Source: Sphingobacteriaceae bacterium (GTDB lineage: Bacteria > Bacteroidota > Bacteroidia > B-17B0 > Aurantibacillaceae). From it: DNA of 64,000 bases. The position numbers and the translations under genes are program-made. Numbering within the stretch: position 1 is the stretch's first letter; each line of letters starts with the position of its first letter. Below, in pieces: positions 41,849 to 51,139 of this stretch. The notes beneath the pieces are model-generated. The model was not told the DNA's origin. It ran no database searches and saw only the letters and a program-made list of their open reading frames with translations. The DNA lies in NCBI GenBank assembly GCA_016709575.1, contig JADJMM010000017.1, positions 62,001 to 126,000 of the forward strand, written 5' to 3'.

Positions 41849-43852
41849 TTATCTGTATTTTGTATCACCATTTAAAATTTCTAATTCAACATTTAAAATT
41901 CCACTTGTCGGATTTGGATACAATTTTAAATTAGTTGAGATGTTCTCTTTTGAGTTCGGAAGTCCTGTACTAGTTACACAACCTGTACTACAAAATTTAG
42001 AAAGCATTCTTACATAAGCTGCATTGGTATAAATTCCTGCTTCTGTAATTTCCCAACTATTCACCGGCCAGCTCTCATTAAAATCTTTATACGATTTTTG
42101 AATAGGTTGTCCCATTGGAGGTGTAACATTTAAAGCACATCCCGGTTGAGTACTACAAGAACCTGCACAACACGCATCTTTTGCATAAGAAGGGTTTGGT
42201 CCACCCGGAATATAACCAGGGGCCGGACCATAAGTTGAAACACCAACTTCATCCCACAAAGCACTGCCATGGTAAAACCAAGCGTGATAAAATTGTTTCA
42301 CAAAATTTTCAGCACCATATTTTTTCATATTGCTTAAGTACACTTTTGTATTCGGATTAACACCATGCATATAATGCACAAAGCCTGAAGCAGCATTATG
42401 ATAGTTTGCAGCGTTTGCAGCATTTAAAGTATAATCGTTCATCGCTAAAAACATATTGGCTTGTCGCGATTTCGTTTGATTGCTGTTCCAGGTATAATTC
42501 CCATTGTTAACCCAAGCACGGTAGGCATCCGTTTTATTGGTGTAAGCCGGTAAGTTATCTGCATTATTAGTTTGCATACTGCTTGTATAAGCATTTAAAA
42601 TGGCAGTTCTAACACTTCCTGTTGCACCCGGAATTTTTGTGTAGTACAATAATCCATCTTGCTCTGGCCCTTGGAAAGGATATGCGTATGTCCACATTAA
42701 TAATTGGGCGTTAGTATAATTGGCATCAAAATAGGTTCTGTAAGCTGTGTTTCCTGTTAGTGCATATAAATAAGCTGCTCCTGTTAATTTACGCATATCG
42801 GTTTCGTAAGCTGCTGTTTGTTGTTCGCCTGCTGCTAAAGTTCCTGCGTTATAAAAAGTAACATTCGGGTGATTCATGGCCCAAGCCCAGGCTTTAATAG
42901 CACGCGCTTGTAAATTAGCAGCGTAAGTAGTTTGACCAATTGCTGCAAATTGTATAGCGCCTAATGCAAAAACATTAGCACCGGTTAAACTCGCTGCCGT
43001 AGTGGGCGGACCGTAACGACGAAAAGCAGCATCTGCCGAATTAGGACTCGCGCTTCCTCCGCCAATAACAGAAATTAAAGAACTATCAGTGCCTTGCATT
43101 TTAATTAACCAATCTAATTCGTATTTCACTTCATCTAAAATATCAGGAATAGCATTTCCGGATTCAGGAATGTTATAATTGTCGGTCCAAACCGTTGGGT
43201 ATTTTTCGTAAGCTAAAAGTAAATCGATTAGAGCAGGGTAGGCGAAGTTTACATATTTGTTATAATCACCCGCATCGTGCCAACCTCCTGATAAATCTTT
43301 TGAAGTTGAAATATTAGTGTTGTTATACAAACGACAATCTAAATCTTGTTGTGTGCCTTTGTGACAAACGCCATCAACAAAACCGGTATCAGCATAAGGT
43401 AGTGCTTTGCTCATACCACAGCGGTTGTAATAAAACATACGGAGAGAAGCTTTCAAAACATCATTGTAAACACAATTGTTTATTTCGAAACGGTAAGAAC
43501 CAACATTATTGGATACATCAAAAATATAATAAGAACCCGGAACAGTATAAGTGGTAAAAGTAAAATGCCAAACCTTATCACCCGATTGAGTTTGAGTTGC
43601 TCCTCCGTTCCAAGGTGTAATGCTGGCAGTATATACAACAGCGTTGGTAGTCCAATCCCTTACCTGATAAGTTGTGCCAGGAGAAAAAGCTACAGTGTTG
43701 TTATATCCTGTAATAGGATTAGCAATAACAGCCACTTTTTCATCAGTAGGTTTATAACCAAATTGATCAATTTTAATAAACTCTACAGTGGTGGTTGGTC
43801 CGCCTGCTAATAATTGATTACAGAATAGAACAAGGAGTATAATTTTTTTCAT
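41849..43852 (-). CDS. GH9 endoglucanase (cellulase) with frameshifted T9SS sorting domain
   Basis: Signal peptide, CelD_N Ig-like domain (about 22-125, IDQFGYKPTDEKVAVI), then a GH9 (alpha/alpha)6 domain with GGWHDAGDYNKYV (catalytic-base Asp pair) near 190 and NESWPVNSWEITEAGIYTNAAYV containing the acid Glu near 605. The frame stops inside the sorting domain after LYPNPTSGILNVELEI. One indel near 41862 restores IINSLGQILLSES and a normal end (GLYFLELSNANGKQTQKFIKD) at 41703. Reconstructed gene 41703-43852. Likely degrades beta-1,4-glucan outside the cell. Confidence 0.9.
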   Translation of the reverse strand: MKKIILLVLFCNQLLAGGPTTTVEFIKIDQFGYKPTDEKVAVIANPITGYNNTVAFSPGTTYQVRDWTTNAVVYTASITPWNGGATQTQSGDKVWHFTFTTYTVPGSYYIFDVSNNVGSYRFEINNCVYNDVLKASLRMFYYNRCGMSKALPYADTGFVDGVCHKGTQQDLDCRLYNNTNISTSKDLSGGWHDAGDYNKYVNFAYPALIDLLLAYEKYPTVWTDNYNIPESGNAIPDILDEVKYELDWLIKMQGTDSSLISVIGGGSASPNSADAAFRRYGPPTTAASLTGANVFALGAIQFAAIGQTTYAANLQARAIKAWAWAMNHPNVTFYNAGTLAAGEQQTAAYETDMRKLTGAAYLYALTGNTAYRTYFDANYTNAQLLMWTYAYPFQGPEQDGLLYYTKIPGATGSVRTAILNAYTSSMQTNNADNLPAYTNKTDAYRAWVNNGNYTWNSNQTKSRQANMFLAMNDYTLNAANAANYHNAASGFVHYMHGVNPNTKVYLSNMKKYGAENFVKQFYHAWFYHGSALWDEVGVSTYGPAPGYIPGGPNPSYAKDACCAGSCSTQPGCALNVTPPMGQPIQKSYKDFNESWPVNSWEITEAGIYTNAAYVRMLSKFCSTGCVTSTGLPNSKENISTNLKLYPNPTSGILNVELEILNGDTKYR

Positions 43853-43915
43853 GCTATAAGTTTTAAGGGGAGGCGTATTTACTTAACTAAATTAGTAAAA
43901 AAAGTGATATCAGTG

Positions 43916-43975
43916 ACTTCGACAAGCTTAGTCGCCGATAATTTTTGAGAAATGGTGGCTGAGCTTGTCGAAGCC
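43916..43975. repeat. inverted repeat, CTTCGACAAGCTCAG family, copy 2
   Basis: CTTCGACAAGCTTAG at 43917-43931 and CTGAGCTTGTCGAAG at 43959-43973, complementary at 14 of 15 positions; outer GTGA / CCACTTT flanks also resemble copy 1 at 22341. It lies in the short gap between the divergent GH9 and radical SAM genes. Confidence 0.82.
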
Positions 43976-44005
43976 ACTTTGCCTAAAATTGATTAACTTA
44001 GCCCA

Positions 44006-45055
44006 ATGCGGGTTCTCCTTACCACACTTAATGCAAAATACATCCATGTCAACCTTGCCATAAGGATTTTATACGAACTAAATCGTGATAGGAAAGGTTT
44101 GGAATGGAAAGAATTTACCATTAAGGAAGATAAAGATGAAGTGGCTGACTTCTGTAAAGAATTTGATGTCATAGCTTTCAGTTGTTATATCTGGAACATT
44201 ACTCAAACTTTAGAGGTTATTAAAAGAATAAAAGCGCTCAATCCTAAAATTAAAATTTTATTAGGTGGACCGGAAGTGAGTTATGATTGGGATGATGTAA
44301 TTTCGATTCCTGAGGTTGATTATATTATTGTTGGTGAAGGTGAAATTCCGTTTACTGAATTCTTAGATCAATATCCCAATATTGAAAGCGTTTCTAATTT
44401 GGTTAGAAAAGAAAACGGGAACGTTATTCATACACCAAAAAGTGTTTCGTTTGATGTAAAAGATTTGGCAACAATAATGCCTTATCGAAATGATGCTCCG
44501 GAAACTTTAGCCAATCGTGTTCTGTATATTGAAACTTCGAGAGGTTGTCCGTATAAATGTGAATTTTGTTTAGCGAGTTTAGATAATAAAGTCCGCTATT
44601 TACCAATGGAAAACATTAAGGCGACTTTATTGTACTTAATGGAACATGGCAGGGTAGTGAAGTTTTTAGACAGAACCTTTAATATTAAAAAAGATTTTAC
44701 TTTAGAGATTTTTAATTTCATTTTAGATAATCATAAACCCGGGAATGTTTTTCAGTTTGAAATTACGGCTGATATTTTACATCCTGAAATTATTAAATTC
44801 ATAAACGAAAAAGTGCCCGTTGGTTTATTCCGTTTCGAAATTGGTATTCAAACCGTAAATCAAAAAGCGAATTTGGAAGTGAGTCGCAAGCAAAGCTTCG
44901 ATAAAACGAAAGGTATCATTCAGCAACTCTCGAGTAAAATTGAAATGCATTTGGATTTAATTGTTGGTCTGCCTTTAGATTATTGGGCGGACATTAAATT
45001 CAGTTTTGAAGAAGTGTTTAAACTATTTGCTCCTGAGCTGCAATTAGGTTTTTAA
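44006..45055 (+). CDS. B12-binding radical SAM protein, N-terminal fragment
   Basis: Residues 1-150 form a cobalamin-binding-type Rossmann domain (AFSCYIWNITQTLE, ILLGGPEVSYDW, IIVGEGEIPFTEFL). RGCPYKCEFCLAS gives the radical SAM cluster cysteines Cys181, Cys185 and Cys188. FEIGIQTVN and DLIVGLPLDYW follow. The frame ends at QLGF because one T is missing near 45055; native LKFLKGTPVRDKYEKYGFEFD follows in the next frame. A second missing T lies near 45267. Reconstructed gene 44006-45674, about 556 residues. Confidence 0.88.
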   Translation: MRVLLTTLNAKYIHVNLAIRILYELNRDRKGLEWKEFTIKEDKDEVADFCKEFDVIAFSCYIWNITQTLEVIKRIKALNPKIKILLGGPEVSYDWDDVISIPEVDYIIVGEGEIPFTEFLDQYPNIESVSNLVRKENGNVIHTPKSVSFDVKDLATIMPYRNDAPETLANRVLYIETSRGCPYKCEFCLASLDNKVRYLPMENIKATLLYLMEHGRVVKFLDRTFNIKKDFTLEIFNFILDNHKPGNVFQFEITADILHPEIIKFINEKVPVGLFRFEIGIQTVNQKANLEVSRKQSFDKTKGIIQQLSSKIEMHLDLIVGLPLDYWADIKFSFEEVFKLFAPELQLGF

Positions 45056-45389
45056 AATTCCTGAAAGGAACTCCTGTTCGGGATAAATACGAGAAATATG
45101 GTTTTGAGTTTGATAAAACCGCCCCTTACCAAATTATCAGAAGTAACTATTTATCGGCGGAAGAATTAGCCCGAATTGTAAAATTAGAGCACGCTTTGGA
45201 AATTTATTGGAACAAACCCCGCGCTGCTAATGCGTTAAGATACGTCACTGCTAAATACAGCATTTTGATTTCCTGGAAGGTTTAGGTACTCATTTTGGAA
45301 CGAAACGAGAATATCATAAGTATTCTTTAACTGATATTTACGAAATCCTGGATGAATTTGCTTCTAAAAATTATCCGGATGATAAAATA

Positions 45390-45674
45390 TTGAAAGAGTT
45401 AATTGCAGTAGATTATTACTTACAACACAAAGTAAAACCGAAAACCATGTTTTTGGAAGAGCTGAGTCGTGAAGAAAAGAACGATATAATTGCATCAAGG
45501 AAACTGAATCACCATATATTTCGTTTTATTATGGTGCAACTTTCTTTTGATTTCGGCGTATTTAAGTTAGAGCAAGGCACAATTGCACTGGGGAATTACA
45601 CTTTAATTCTGAGTTACAACGGTACCGATTACCCGGAAATTATCGCCAATAAACCTGCTCTTGAATTAAATTGA
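45390..45674 (+). CDS. B12-binding radical SAM protein, C-terminal fragment (DUF4080)
   Basis: Last 94 residues of the radical SAM protein: the DUF4080 region with YYLQHKVKPKTMFLEEL and a C-terminal beta segment (FRFIMVQLSFDFGVF). Coding sequence is open upstream in this frame to about 45270. Substrate unknown; the DUF4080 radical SAM family is uncharacterised. Its last 4 bp overlap the next gene. Confidence 0.8.
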   Translation: MKELIAVDYYLQHKVKPKTMFLEELSREEKNDIIASRKLNHHIFRFIMVQLSFDFGVFKLEQGTIALGNYTLILSYNGTDYPEIIANKPALELN

Positions 45675-46138
45675 TAAAGAGAGCGCTCATAATTTTTCTT
45701 AGTATTCTCCTTCTGGGTTCTTGCGCTATTCATGATAAATTTCCTTTTATTTGTTTTCGATGGGGTTGTATAGCCAGCGAATTAAAATTACCCAGCTTCA
45801 ATACCAGCGGGATGAAGAAGCAAAGAAAAGCTAAAGCTGCTTTGAGAAAGAAAAAACGTCAACGCGCCAAAAACAAAAGATTGCGGGAGAAAGGAATTGC
45901 TGTACCTGATATTAACACGACTGCTGATGCAGGAGAAACACCCGAAAAGGCAGACTCCTTAAAATATAAATTCAAAGCGCTGCAAGAAGACCAATATATC
46001 ATTATTAGTTTCAATAGAAAAGATCCGGTTAAAACGGATAGTCTTTTTGTAAGATATAATGCTGACGGTGATGATATGTTAGAATACGACAAACTGGTTA
46101 TTAAAATTATCTCGACAGCAATACTGTTGAAAATGTAA
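45671..46138 (+). CDS. probable lipoprotein with OmpA-like C-terminus (frameshifted)
   Basis: Signal peptide with lipobox LLLGSC (Cys17), a very basic linker (KKQRKAKAALRKKKRQRAKNK), an acidic spacer and then a beta segment. One or two bases lost near 46112 send the frame off. The other frame continues NTVENVILINVREH and TVKEHVAQYFVKIGIPRDKI, like the second half of an OmpA peptidoglycan-binding domain, to a stop at 46285-46287. The reconstructed gene is 45671-46287. OmpA assignment is tentative. Confidence 0.6.
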   Translation: MIKRALIIFLSILLLGSCAIHDKFPFICFRWGCIASELKLPSFNTSGMKKQRKAKAALRKKKRQRAKNKRLREKGIAVPDINTTADAGETPEKADSLKYKFKALQEDQYIIISFNRKDPVKTDSLFVRYNADGDDMLEYDKLVIKIISTAILLKM

Positions 46139-46283
46139 TTCTTATAAATGTACGCGAGCATGTTGGTGATAAAGAAGAAGACGATAAACACAATAAACAT
46201 GCTTCAACAGTAAAGGAACATGTTGCACAGTACTTTGTAAAAATTGGAATTCCGCGTGATAAAATTAAAACGCTTTCGAGAAA

Positions 46284-46493
46284 TTAAAATTTAACACCTA
46301 CAATACAAACATCATCTAATTGCTCGTAAACTCCTTTCCATTCCTGAAAAGTTTTGTCCATAAGTTGATTCTGTTCTTCAATAGTATGTTTTGCAATACT
46401 TAAAAAAAGTTTTTCAAGATTCGAGCTCTTGAATTTTTTTCTTTCAGTCCGCCAAACTGATCGGCATATCCATCGGAAGTTATATAAACACAA
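46284..46493 (-). CDS. SpoIIE-type phosphatase, C-terminal fragment
   Basis: The last ~55 residues (KKFKSSNLEKLFLSIAKHTIEEQNQLMDKTF to DDVCIVGVKF) complete the PP2C/SpoIIE domain of the gene at 46400-49459. The final DDVCIVG strand carries the conserved metal-binding Asp. The first ~14 residues of this frame are out-of-frame. One base in the A run near 46441 separates it. Confidence 0.78.
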   Translation of the reverse strand: MCLYNFRWICRSVWRTERKKFKSSNLEKLFLSIAKHTIEEQNQLMDKTFQEWKGVYEQLDDVCIVGVKF

Positions 46494-49459
46494 TCTCCTT
46501 TTTCAATTTTAATTTCATGAAGCGTGAATGGTTTTGTATTGGCAAGATGTATACCAATTGGTTGTTTGTCGGGATTCAATTCAAGTAATTCATTATTGCG
46601 AACAAGATAGAATCCATTGTTAGCGCCCGCAAATTGAATTTTATTTTCTTTTTTTATGTAACGGCAAAAAGCTATATCCATACCATCACGACTTTCACCA
46701 TATTCGCCCGTTTGTTTTAAGGCCATTATAACACGCTCACATAAATTATCTAATACAAGGTTTGGTTCTAATTTTTGTTCTTCGTTTACAATTTGGTTTA
46801 ATAAACCCGAACCCAACATACTCATGAATCCTCCCGGCACACCGTGACCAGTACAATCAACAACAGCCCATAATACCGAATCTTTTTGTTCGCTGTACCA
46901 ATAAAAATCTCCACTAACAATATCTTTAGGTTTAAAATAAATAAAATGGTCTTTTAATCCGTTTCGTATTTCTTTATCCTGTGGTAAAATAGATTGCTGA
47001 ATACGTTGTGCGTAATGAATAGAGTCGGTGAGCTCTTTATTTTTCTCAACAATAATATCTTTTTGTTGTTCAATTTCTTTAGCTTTTGCAACCACTTCAG
47101 CTGTGCGCTCCGCAATCTTTGCTTCAAGAATTTCCTGTTTTTTACGGAAGGCTCTTTCGCGGTAGCGCATATAACCATATCCAGCTAATAAAATAACGCC
47201 GCCGGATAAAAGATAGAACCACCATGTTTTCCAGAACGGAGGTTTAATTATAAATGGAATGGCTAGTAGTTCACTTTCTTCATTATAAGCATTCACAAAT
47301 TTTACCTGCAATGTATATGAGTCAGGTGCAAGATTGGTGAAACGTATACGATTCGAAATATCGTTATCCTGCCAAACTGTATCTAAACCAATCAGTCGGT
47401 AATAAAAATGATGCGGCGCAATATTAAAACCGGCATAGGAAGCGAATTCAAAGTTTATAAAATTCTGATTCCAGCTAAGTGTTGTTTGTCCCTTTGCAAA
47501 TGCTTTGAGGCGTGATAAATTTAAAGTATCTTCTTTTATGCTTACAAACCATAATCTGACTTTATTTTTAGAAGACTGAATGTTTAGTCTATTCGGATTA
47601 AATCCCAGTAATCCGTTTACAGACAAGAAATAAATATTACCGGCAGCATCAGCCTGCCCGAAATAAGGAACAAAGGAATTAGCAGTTAAACCGAATTCAC
47701 GCCCAAACTTGAAAGTGGTATTATTGGTAGGGTTCCATTGTAAAATTTCTTTTTGTAAAGCAATCCAAAAAATACCTTTCTCATCCTGATAGATGGTATT
47801 AATTTCTTCTTTATCAAGACCAAGTTTTGGATTCATGTATTCGCTCTTTCCGGTAATGTGATCGAAACTGTAAAGTCCGTTGGGTGTCCCAAACCAAATA
47901 TTTTTGTTGCGGTCAATATAAAAGCTAGTGAATAAACTGTCTGGAAAATGGTTGATGGAGTCTTTATCACTGTATAATTTAAAGGATTTATTGCTCCAGT
48001 CAATAATCACAAATCGTTGGTTATTATTTGCAGAAGCAATCCATTTACCATCTTTCAGAACACCTGTAAAGGAGGTGCCTATATCGTTACCATCACCAAA
48101 AAACATTGCTTTTTTAAAGGTGGTGGATTCATTTTTTTCTCCTGTTGCAAAAAGGTCACCGGCCCAATGATTGGTTAGTATTAGTGATTGTACTTCTGAA
48201 GTGTGTCTGAACAAAAGCCCTGACGGATGATAAGCATTTTTTCTGCCTTTAAATTTTTCTGCAACTTCATCAGGTAGAGTTACGTTGTATGGAACGAATT
48301 TTTTAGTTTTTAAATTCAACTCACCACGGTCGTTAGTACCAATGATAAAGACTCTGTTTGAATCCAGGAATTTAAAATTTCCGACACGTGATTGATTACC
48401 GGGGTTGGGTCCTGGCCTAACTCCACACTTCATCATGTCATATTTTTCAATGATACTTTTTGTTTTGGGGTCGAAAATAGAAAGGCCGTGCTCGTTTGAT
48501 AAATAGATCTTACCATTGGGATCAACATTCATTTGATTGACAGGAATCACTTGCGCAGATCTGTTTGAGAATTCAAGATCCATGCCGTCCCATTCGTATA
48601 AATTAAAATTTTGTAGCAGAGGAGAGTAAATGTTGAACACACCTGCATCAGTGGCAATCCAGATATTTCCATTAGCATCTTTTTTCATGGTGCGAATACG
48701 GTTATCGGAAAGACTTGTTGAATTTTTCGAATCATTTTTGATATACCATGCCTTGAGTGTTTCAGGATTAACTATCATGATAGCGTTGTTAGGCGTACCA
48801 ATCCAAATCATTCCGTTTTCATCTACCACATAACGGCTGGCGTTATCAAGATTCATTAATTTACTGTCAATCTTATTGCCTGATATCCGCCTGATAGTTT
48901 TATTCTGATTGTCCATGAACATCAAACCACTATATGAACCGAACCAATAATTATTCTTTTTGTCAACGTATACAAAATGAAGAATCTTAAGTGAATTAAT
49001 AATATTATTCTTTTCGAATTCATCAATGCCGTTCAAATAACCATCAAAATTAATTTCAGTAAATGTTTCTTTAACAGGATCGAAGTAGGCAGGTAGCGAG
49101 TTTTGACCCTTATGCCCCCAAAAACCTGCCAAGTAACGGCCATCCGGAAGATCAACCATAGCTTTACATCTCCATGCTTTTGGAAAGTGATTGTCATTGG
49201 GTTTATCAGGATTGGGTTTGTAGGTTTTGCAAATACCATTTTCAGGATTCATTTTCACTATACCACCACCCCAGGTTAAAAGATATAAATTCCCTTTGTT
49301 GTCTTCTTTAAATCCGGAAATTAATTCGGTAGGAACACTTGTTGTGGAATTGGTATCTGGATAGAAATGAACTATTTTGTAATCCTCTAAACTCATTTTA
49401 CTAATACCCGGACGGTTTGCGTAAATAATCCAGAGATTATTTTTTTTGTCGATGTACAA
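46400..49459 (-). CDS. sensor-type SpoIIE-family serine phosphatase with propeller and Y_Y_Y domains
   Basis: Most of a ~1,145-residue membrane protein. A periplasmic two-component-type beta-propeller of WIGT/IWFGT-type blades (about 1-640) precedes a Y_Y_Y domain (FYYRLIGLDTVWQD to PDSYTLQVKFVN), one transmembrane helix (WWFYLLSGGVILLAGYGYMRY) and a coiled coil. A SpoIIE phosphatase domain follows: PQDKEIRNGLKDHFIYFKPKDIVSGDFYW, VDCTGHGVPGGFMSM, DGMDIAFC, ITSDGYADQFGG. It resembles hybrid two-component sensors but with phosphatase output, presumably acting on an anti-anti-sigma-type protein. Frameshifts near 46441 and 49480 cut off both ends. Whole gene 46284-49719. Confidence 0.88.
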   Translation of the reverse strand: MYIDKKNNLWIIYANRPGISKMSLEDYKIVHFYPDTNSTTSVPTELISGFKEDNKGNLYLLTWGGGIVKMNPENGICKTYKPNPDKPNDNHFPKAWRCKAMVDLPDGRYLAGFWGHKGQNSLPAYFDPVKETFTEINFDGYLNGIDEFEKNNIINSLKILHFVYVDKKNNYWFGSYSGLMFMDNQNKTIRRISGNKIDSKLMNLDNASRYVVDENGMIWIGTPNNAIMIVNPETLKAWYIKNDSKNSTSLSDNRIRTMKKDANGNIWIATDAGVFNIYSPLLQNFNLYEWDGMDLEFSNRSAQVIPVNQMNVDPNGKIYLSNEHGLSIFDPKTKSIIEKYDMMKCGVRPGPNPGNQSRVGNFKFLDSNRVFIIGTNDRGELNLKTKKFVPYNVTLPDEVAEKFKGRKNAYHPSGLLFRHTSEVQSLILTNHWAGDLFATGEKNESTTFKKAMFFGDGNDIGTSFTGVLKDGKWIASANNNQRFVIIDWSNKSFKLYSDKDSINHFPDSLFTSFYIDRNKNIWFGTPNGLYSFDHITGKSEYMNPKLGLDKEEINTIYQDEKGIFWIALQKEILQWNPTNNTTFKFGREFGLTANSFVPYFGQADAAGNIYFLSVNGLLGFNPNRLNIQSSKNKVRLWFVSIKEDTLNLSRLKAFAKGQTTLSWNQNFINFEFASYAGFNIAPHHFYYRLIGLDTVWQDNDISNRIRFTNLAPDSYTLQVKFVNAYNEESELLAIPFIIKPPFWKTWWFYLLSGGVILLAGYGYMRYRERAFRKKQEILEAKIAERTAEVVAKAKEIEQQKDIIVEKNKELTDSIHYAQRIQQSILPQDKEIRNGLKDHFIYFKPKDIVSGDFYWYSEQKDSVLWAVVDCTGHGVPGGFMSMLGSGLLNQIVNEEQKLEPNLVLDNLCERVIMALKQTGEYGESRDGMDIAFCRYIKKENKIQFAGANNGFYLVRNNELLELNPDKQPIGIHLANTKPFTLHEIKIEKGDCVYITSDGYADQFGGLKEKNSRARILKNFF

Positions 49460-49476
49460 ACCTTGAACAAATGAAC

Positions 49477-49719
49477 TTAAAATAGTGCTGCCGTCTTTAT
49501 CAATGTGTTTAAACTGTTTTCCGGTATAACCGTTATAACAAAAATTCCATCTTCATAAACCATCCACATGTTTCCTTCCTTATCCCAGGTTTGTCCATAA
49601 GCTGTTTTTAAACCTAGATTTTTAACGGGAAGGTGTTTGAATGAAGGATTTGTAAAGAGTTGTGGAAACGCTTTTTGATAGACTATAATAAATAATATTA
49701 CAACTAAGACCTTCTTCAT
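49477..49719 (-). CDS. SpoIIE-type sensor phosphatase, N-terminal fragment
   Basis: Signal peptide (MKKVLVVILFIIVYQKAFPQ) and the first propeller blade (SFKHLPVKNLGL, GNMWMVYEDGI). It is followed in another frame by the blade starting at 49459. At least one indel between 49460 and 49560 splits the gene. Confidence 0.78.
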   Translation of the reverse strand: MKKVLVVILFIIVYQKAFPQLFTNPSFKHLPVKNLGLKTAYGQTWDKEGNMWMVYEDGIFVITVIPENSLNTLIKTAALF

Positions 49720-49776
49720 TGAAGCAATGAAAATAAGTAATTTATTTTAATAATACAGGAGTTGAATAAAATAAAA

Positions 49777-49805
49777 AGAGGCGTGTTTTACGACGCCTCT
49801 CTTCA
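49777..49805 (-). terminator. terminator of the BamE-like gene
   Basis: AGAGGCGT (49777-49784) pairs with ACGCCTCT (49793-49800). On the minus strand the stem is followed by TTTTTATTTTATT. It lies about 25 bp after the stop at 49825. Confidence 0.82.
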
Positions 49806-49824
49806 AATTTTATGTATTGAAATG

Positions 49825-50184
49825 TTATTCGTAACGAACTGATTTTTGAACCTCACGTACTTTACCGTCACGACCAAATACGATAGCTCTTTTTAACCAG
49901 GCAAAGTCACCAGATTTACTTTCTTTATTCACGGTAAAATACCAAAGTGGTTTAAACGAAGCATAACGTGGTAATCTGCCTAAAGGCTCACCAACAAGTT
50001 TAAAAACTTCAGATGAGTCCATACCAACAGTAATCTTATTGAAATTTTCTTCGGTGTAATTATCTGAAAATTTTGTATCGGCACCCGGTTTAACAGGATT
50101 ATAGCCTTCACTTAAAGGGAAGCCGCCAATGAAAAACATCAACACACAAAAAACACCAATTGCAACTAATGATAATATTTTCAT
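49825..50184 (-). CDS. membrane-anchored BamE/SmpA-like protein
   Basis: An N-terminal hydrophobic segment (residues 5-23) is followed by a domain with FNKITVGMDSSEVFKLVGEPLG and later WYFTVN and AIVFGRDGKVREVQ. That pattern (I..GMxxxEV..LxGxP...W.Y) is the SmpA/OmlA (BamE) fold of outer-membrane assembly lipoproteins. No lipobox Cys is seen, so it may be inner-membrane anchored. It starts 2 bp from the stop of the 91-residue membrane gene. Confidence 0.6.
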   Translation of the reverse strand: MKILSLVAIGVFCVLMFFIGGFPLSEGYNPVKPGADTKFSDNYTEENFNKITVGMDSSEVFKLVGEPLGRLPRYASFKPLWYFTVNKESKSGDFAWLKRAIVFGRDGKVREVQKSVRYE

Positions 50185-50185
50185 T

Positions 50186-50461
50186 TTAACTACGGATTAA
50201 GGATTCAACAATAACAAATATGTAACCTAAAATATAAAAGCCTGATGAAAGCATTAAACCTAAGTTTAAACCTTTCATAAAACGCTCTTTAAAATCTTGG
50301 CCCGAATTCCAAGCTGTAAGAAAAAATGCCATTAACAATCCGAAAAAAAGCAGCATCATAGGAACCGCCAATAATAACAAACCACTGTTGTATGGGGTAA
50401 TTGACAAATACGTTAAGCCTATGGCAATTGCAAAAAGAACAATAATTAATACTCGTTTCAT
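50186..50461 (-). CDS. small membrane protein, three transmembrane helices
   Basis: 91 residues. Hydrophobic stretches at about 4-22, 28-50 and 68-88, with a short charged loop (SGQDFKERFMKG). Not recognised. Same strand and almost touching the BamE-like gene, so probably one operon. Confidence 0.6.
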   Translation of the reverse strand: MKRVLIIVLFAIAIGLTYLSITPYNSGLLLLAVPMMLLFFGLLMAFFLTAWNSGQDFKERFMKGLNLGLMLSSGFYILGYIFVIVESLIRS

Positions 50462-50542
50462 AGTTTATGTTTCTTTATATAAAATCAGTGTTTTACTTAA
50501 CAAATATAGTATTTTTAAAGAATCCTCAAAACTAAATTCAGG

Positions 50543-51139
50543 TTAAAATATCCGCAATAGAGCCTTTAAAAATGCGAATAACGGTCTTAAAACACCTTTT
50601 TCTAAGGCAATTTTAAACCAGGAGGTATAAATGTCGGGCATTTGCTTAACAGAGTTTTTAACGCTCTCTACACTTTTCCAGCAATAGCTATTTACTTCTG
50701 TACTATTAACTTTTGGTTCCTCATTAAAAGTACCTACAAAAATATGGTCGAATTCATGCTCGGTTAAACCATTCTCAAAAGCTGTTTTGTAAGTGAATGA
50801 AGTTTTTAAAGTTAAAGGAGCTTCAATACCCATTTCTTCCATTAAACGACGATTGGCGGCTTGTAAAGTGTCTTCGTTTGGCCTTGGGTGACTACAACAA
50901 GCGTTAGTCCACAAACCACCGCTGTGGTATTTGTTTAAGGCGCGTTGTTGTAAAAGCATTTCGCCTTTATCATTAAATATAAAAACAGAAAATGCGCGGT
51001 GAAGAAGTCCTTTTTCGTGAGCCTCCATTTTTTCCATCACACCAATCTGTTCGTCGGCTTCGTTTACTAATATAACTTCTTCTTTCAAATTCTTTTTACT
51101 TTCTACTTTTAACCTTTCACTACTAACTAATCCACCCAA
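50543..51139 (-). CDS. idi: isopentenyl-diphosphate delta-isomerase, type I
   Basis: Isomerises IPP to DMAPP for isoprenoids; a Nudix-fold metal enzyme. HRAFSVFIFNDKGEMLLQQRALNKYHSGGLWTNACCSHP contains the conserved His, Cys and Trp; NRRLMEEMGI is the Nudix-like helix, and EHEFDHIFVG the second Glu motif. The called start is a TTG and the first ~17 residues (GGLVSSERLKVESKKN) are low-complexity and overlap the upstream gene. Native protein probably begins near KEEVILVNEADEQ (about 51088), perhaps from a TTG. Confidence 0.9.
   Translation of the reverse strand: MGGLVSSERLKVESKKNLKEEVILVNEADEQIGVMEKMEAHEKGLLHRAFSVFIFNDKGEMLLQQRALNKYHSGGLWTNACCSHPRPNEDTLQAANRRLMEEMGIEAPLTLKTSFTYKTAFENGLTEHEFDHIFVGTFNEEPKVNSTEVNSYCWKSVESVKNSVKQMPDIYTSWFKIALEKGVLRPLFAFLKALLRIF

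Noticed and set aside
43351..43810. Two + frames opposite the GH9 gene
   Set aside because: Cys/His/Lys-rich and Ser/Ile-rich shadows of a strongly conserved minus-strand coding sequence.
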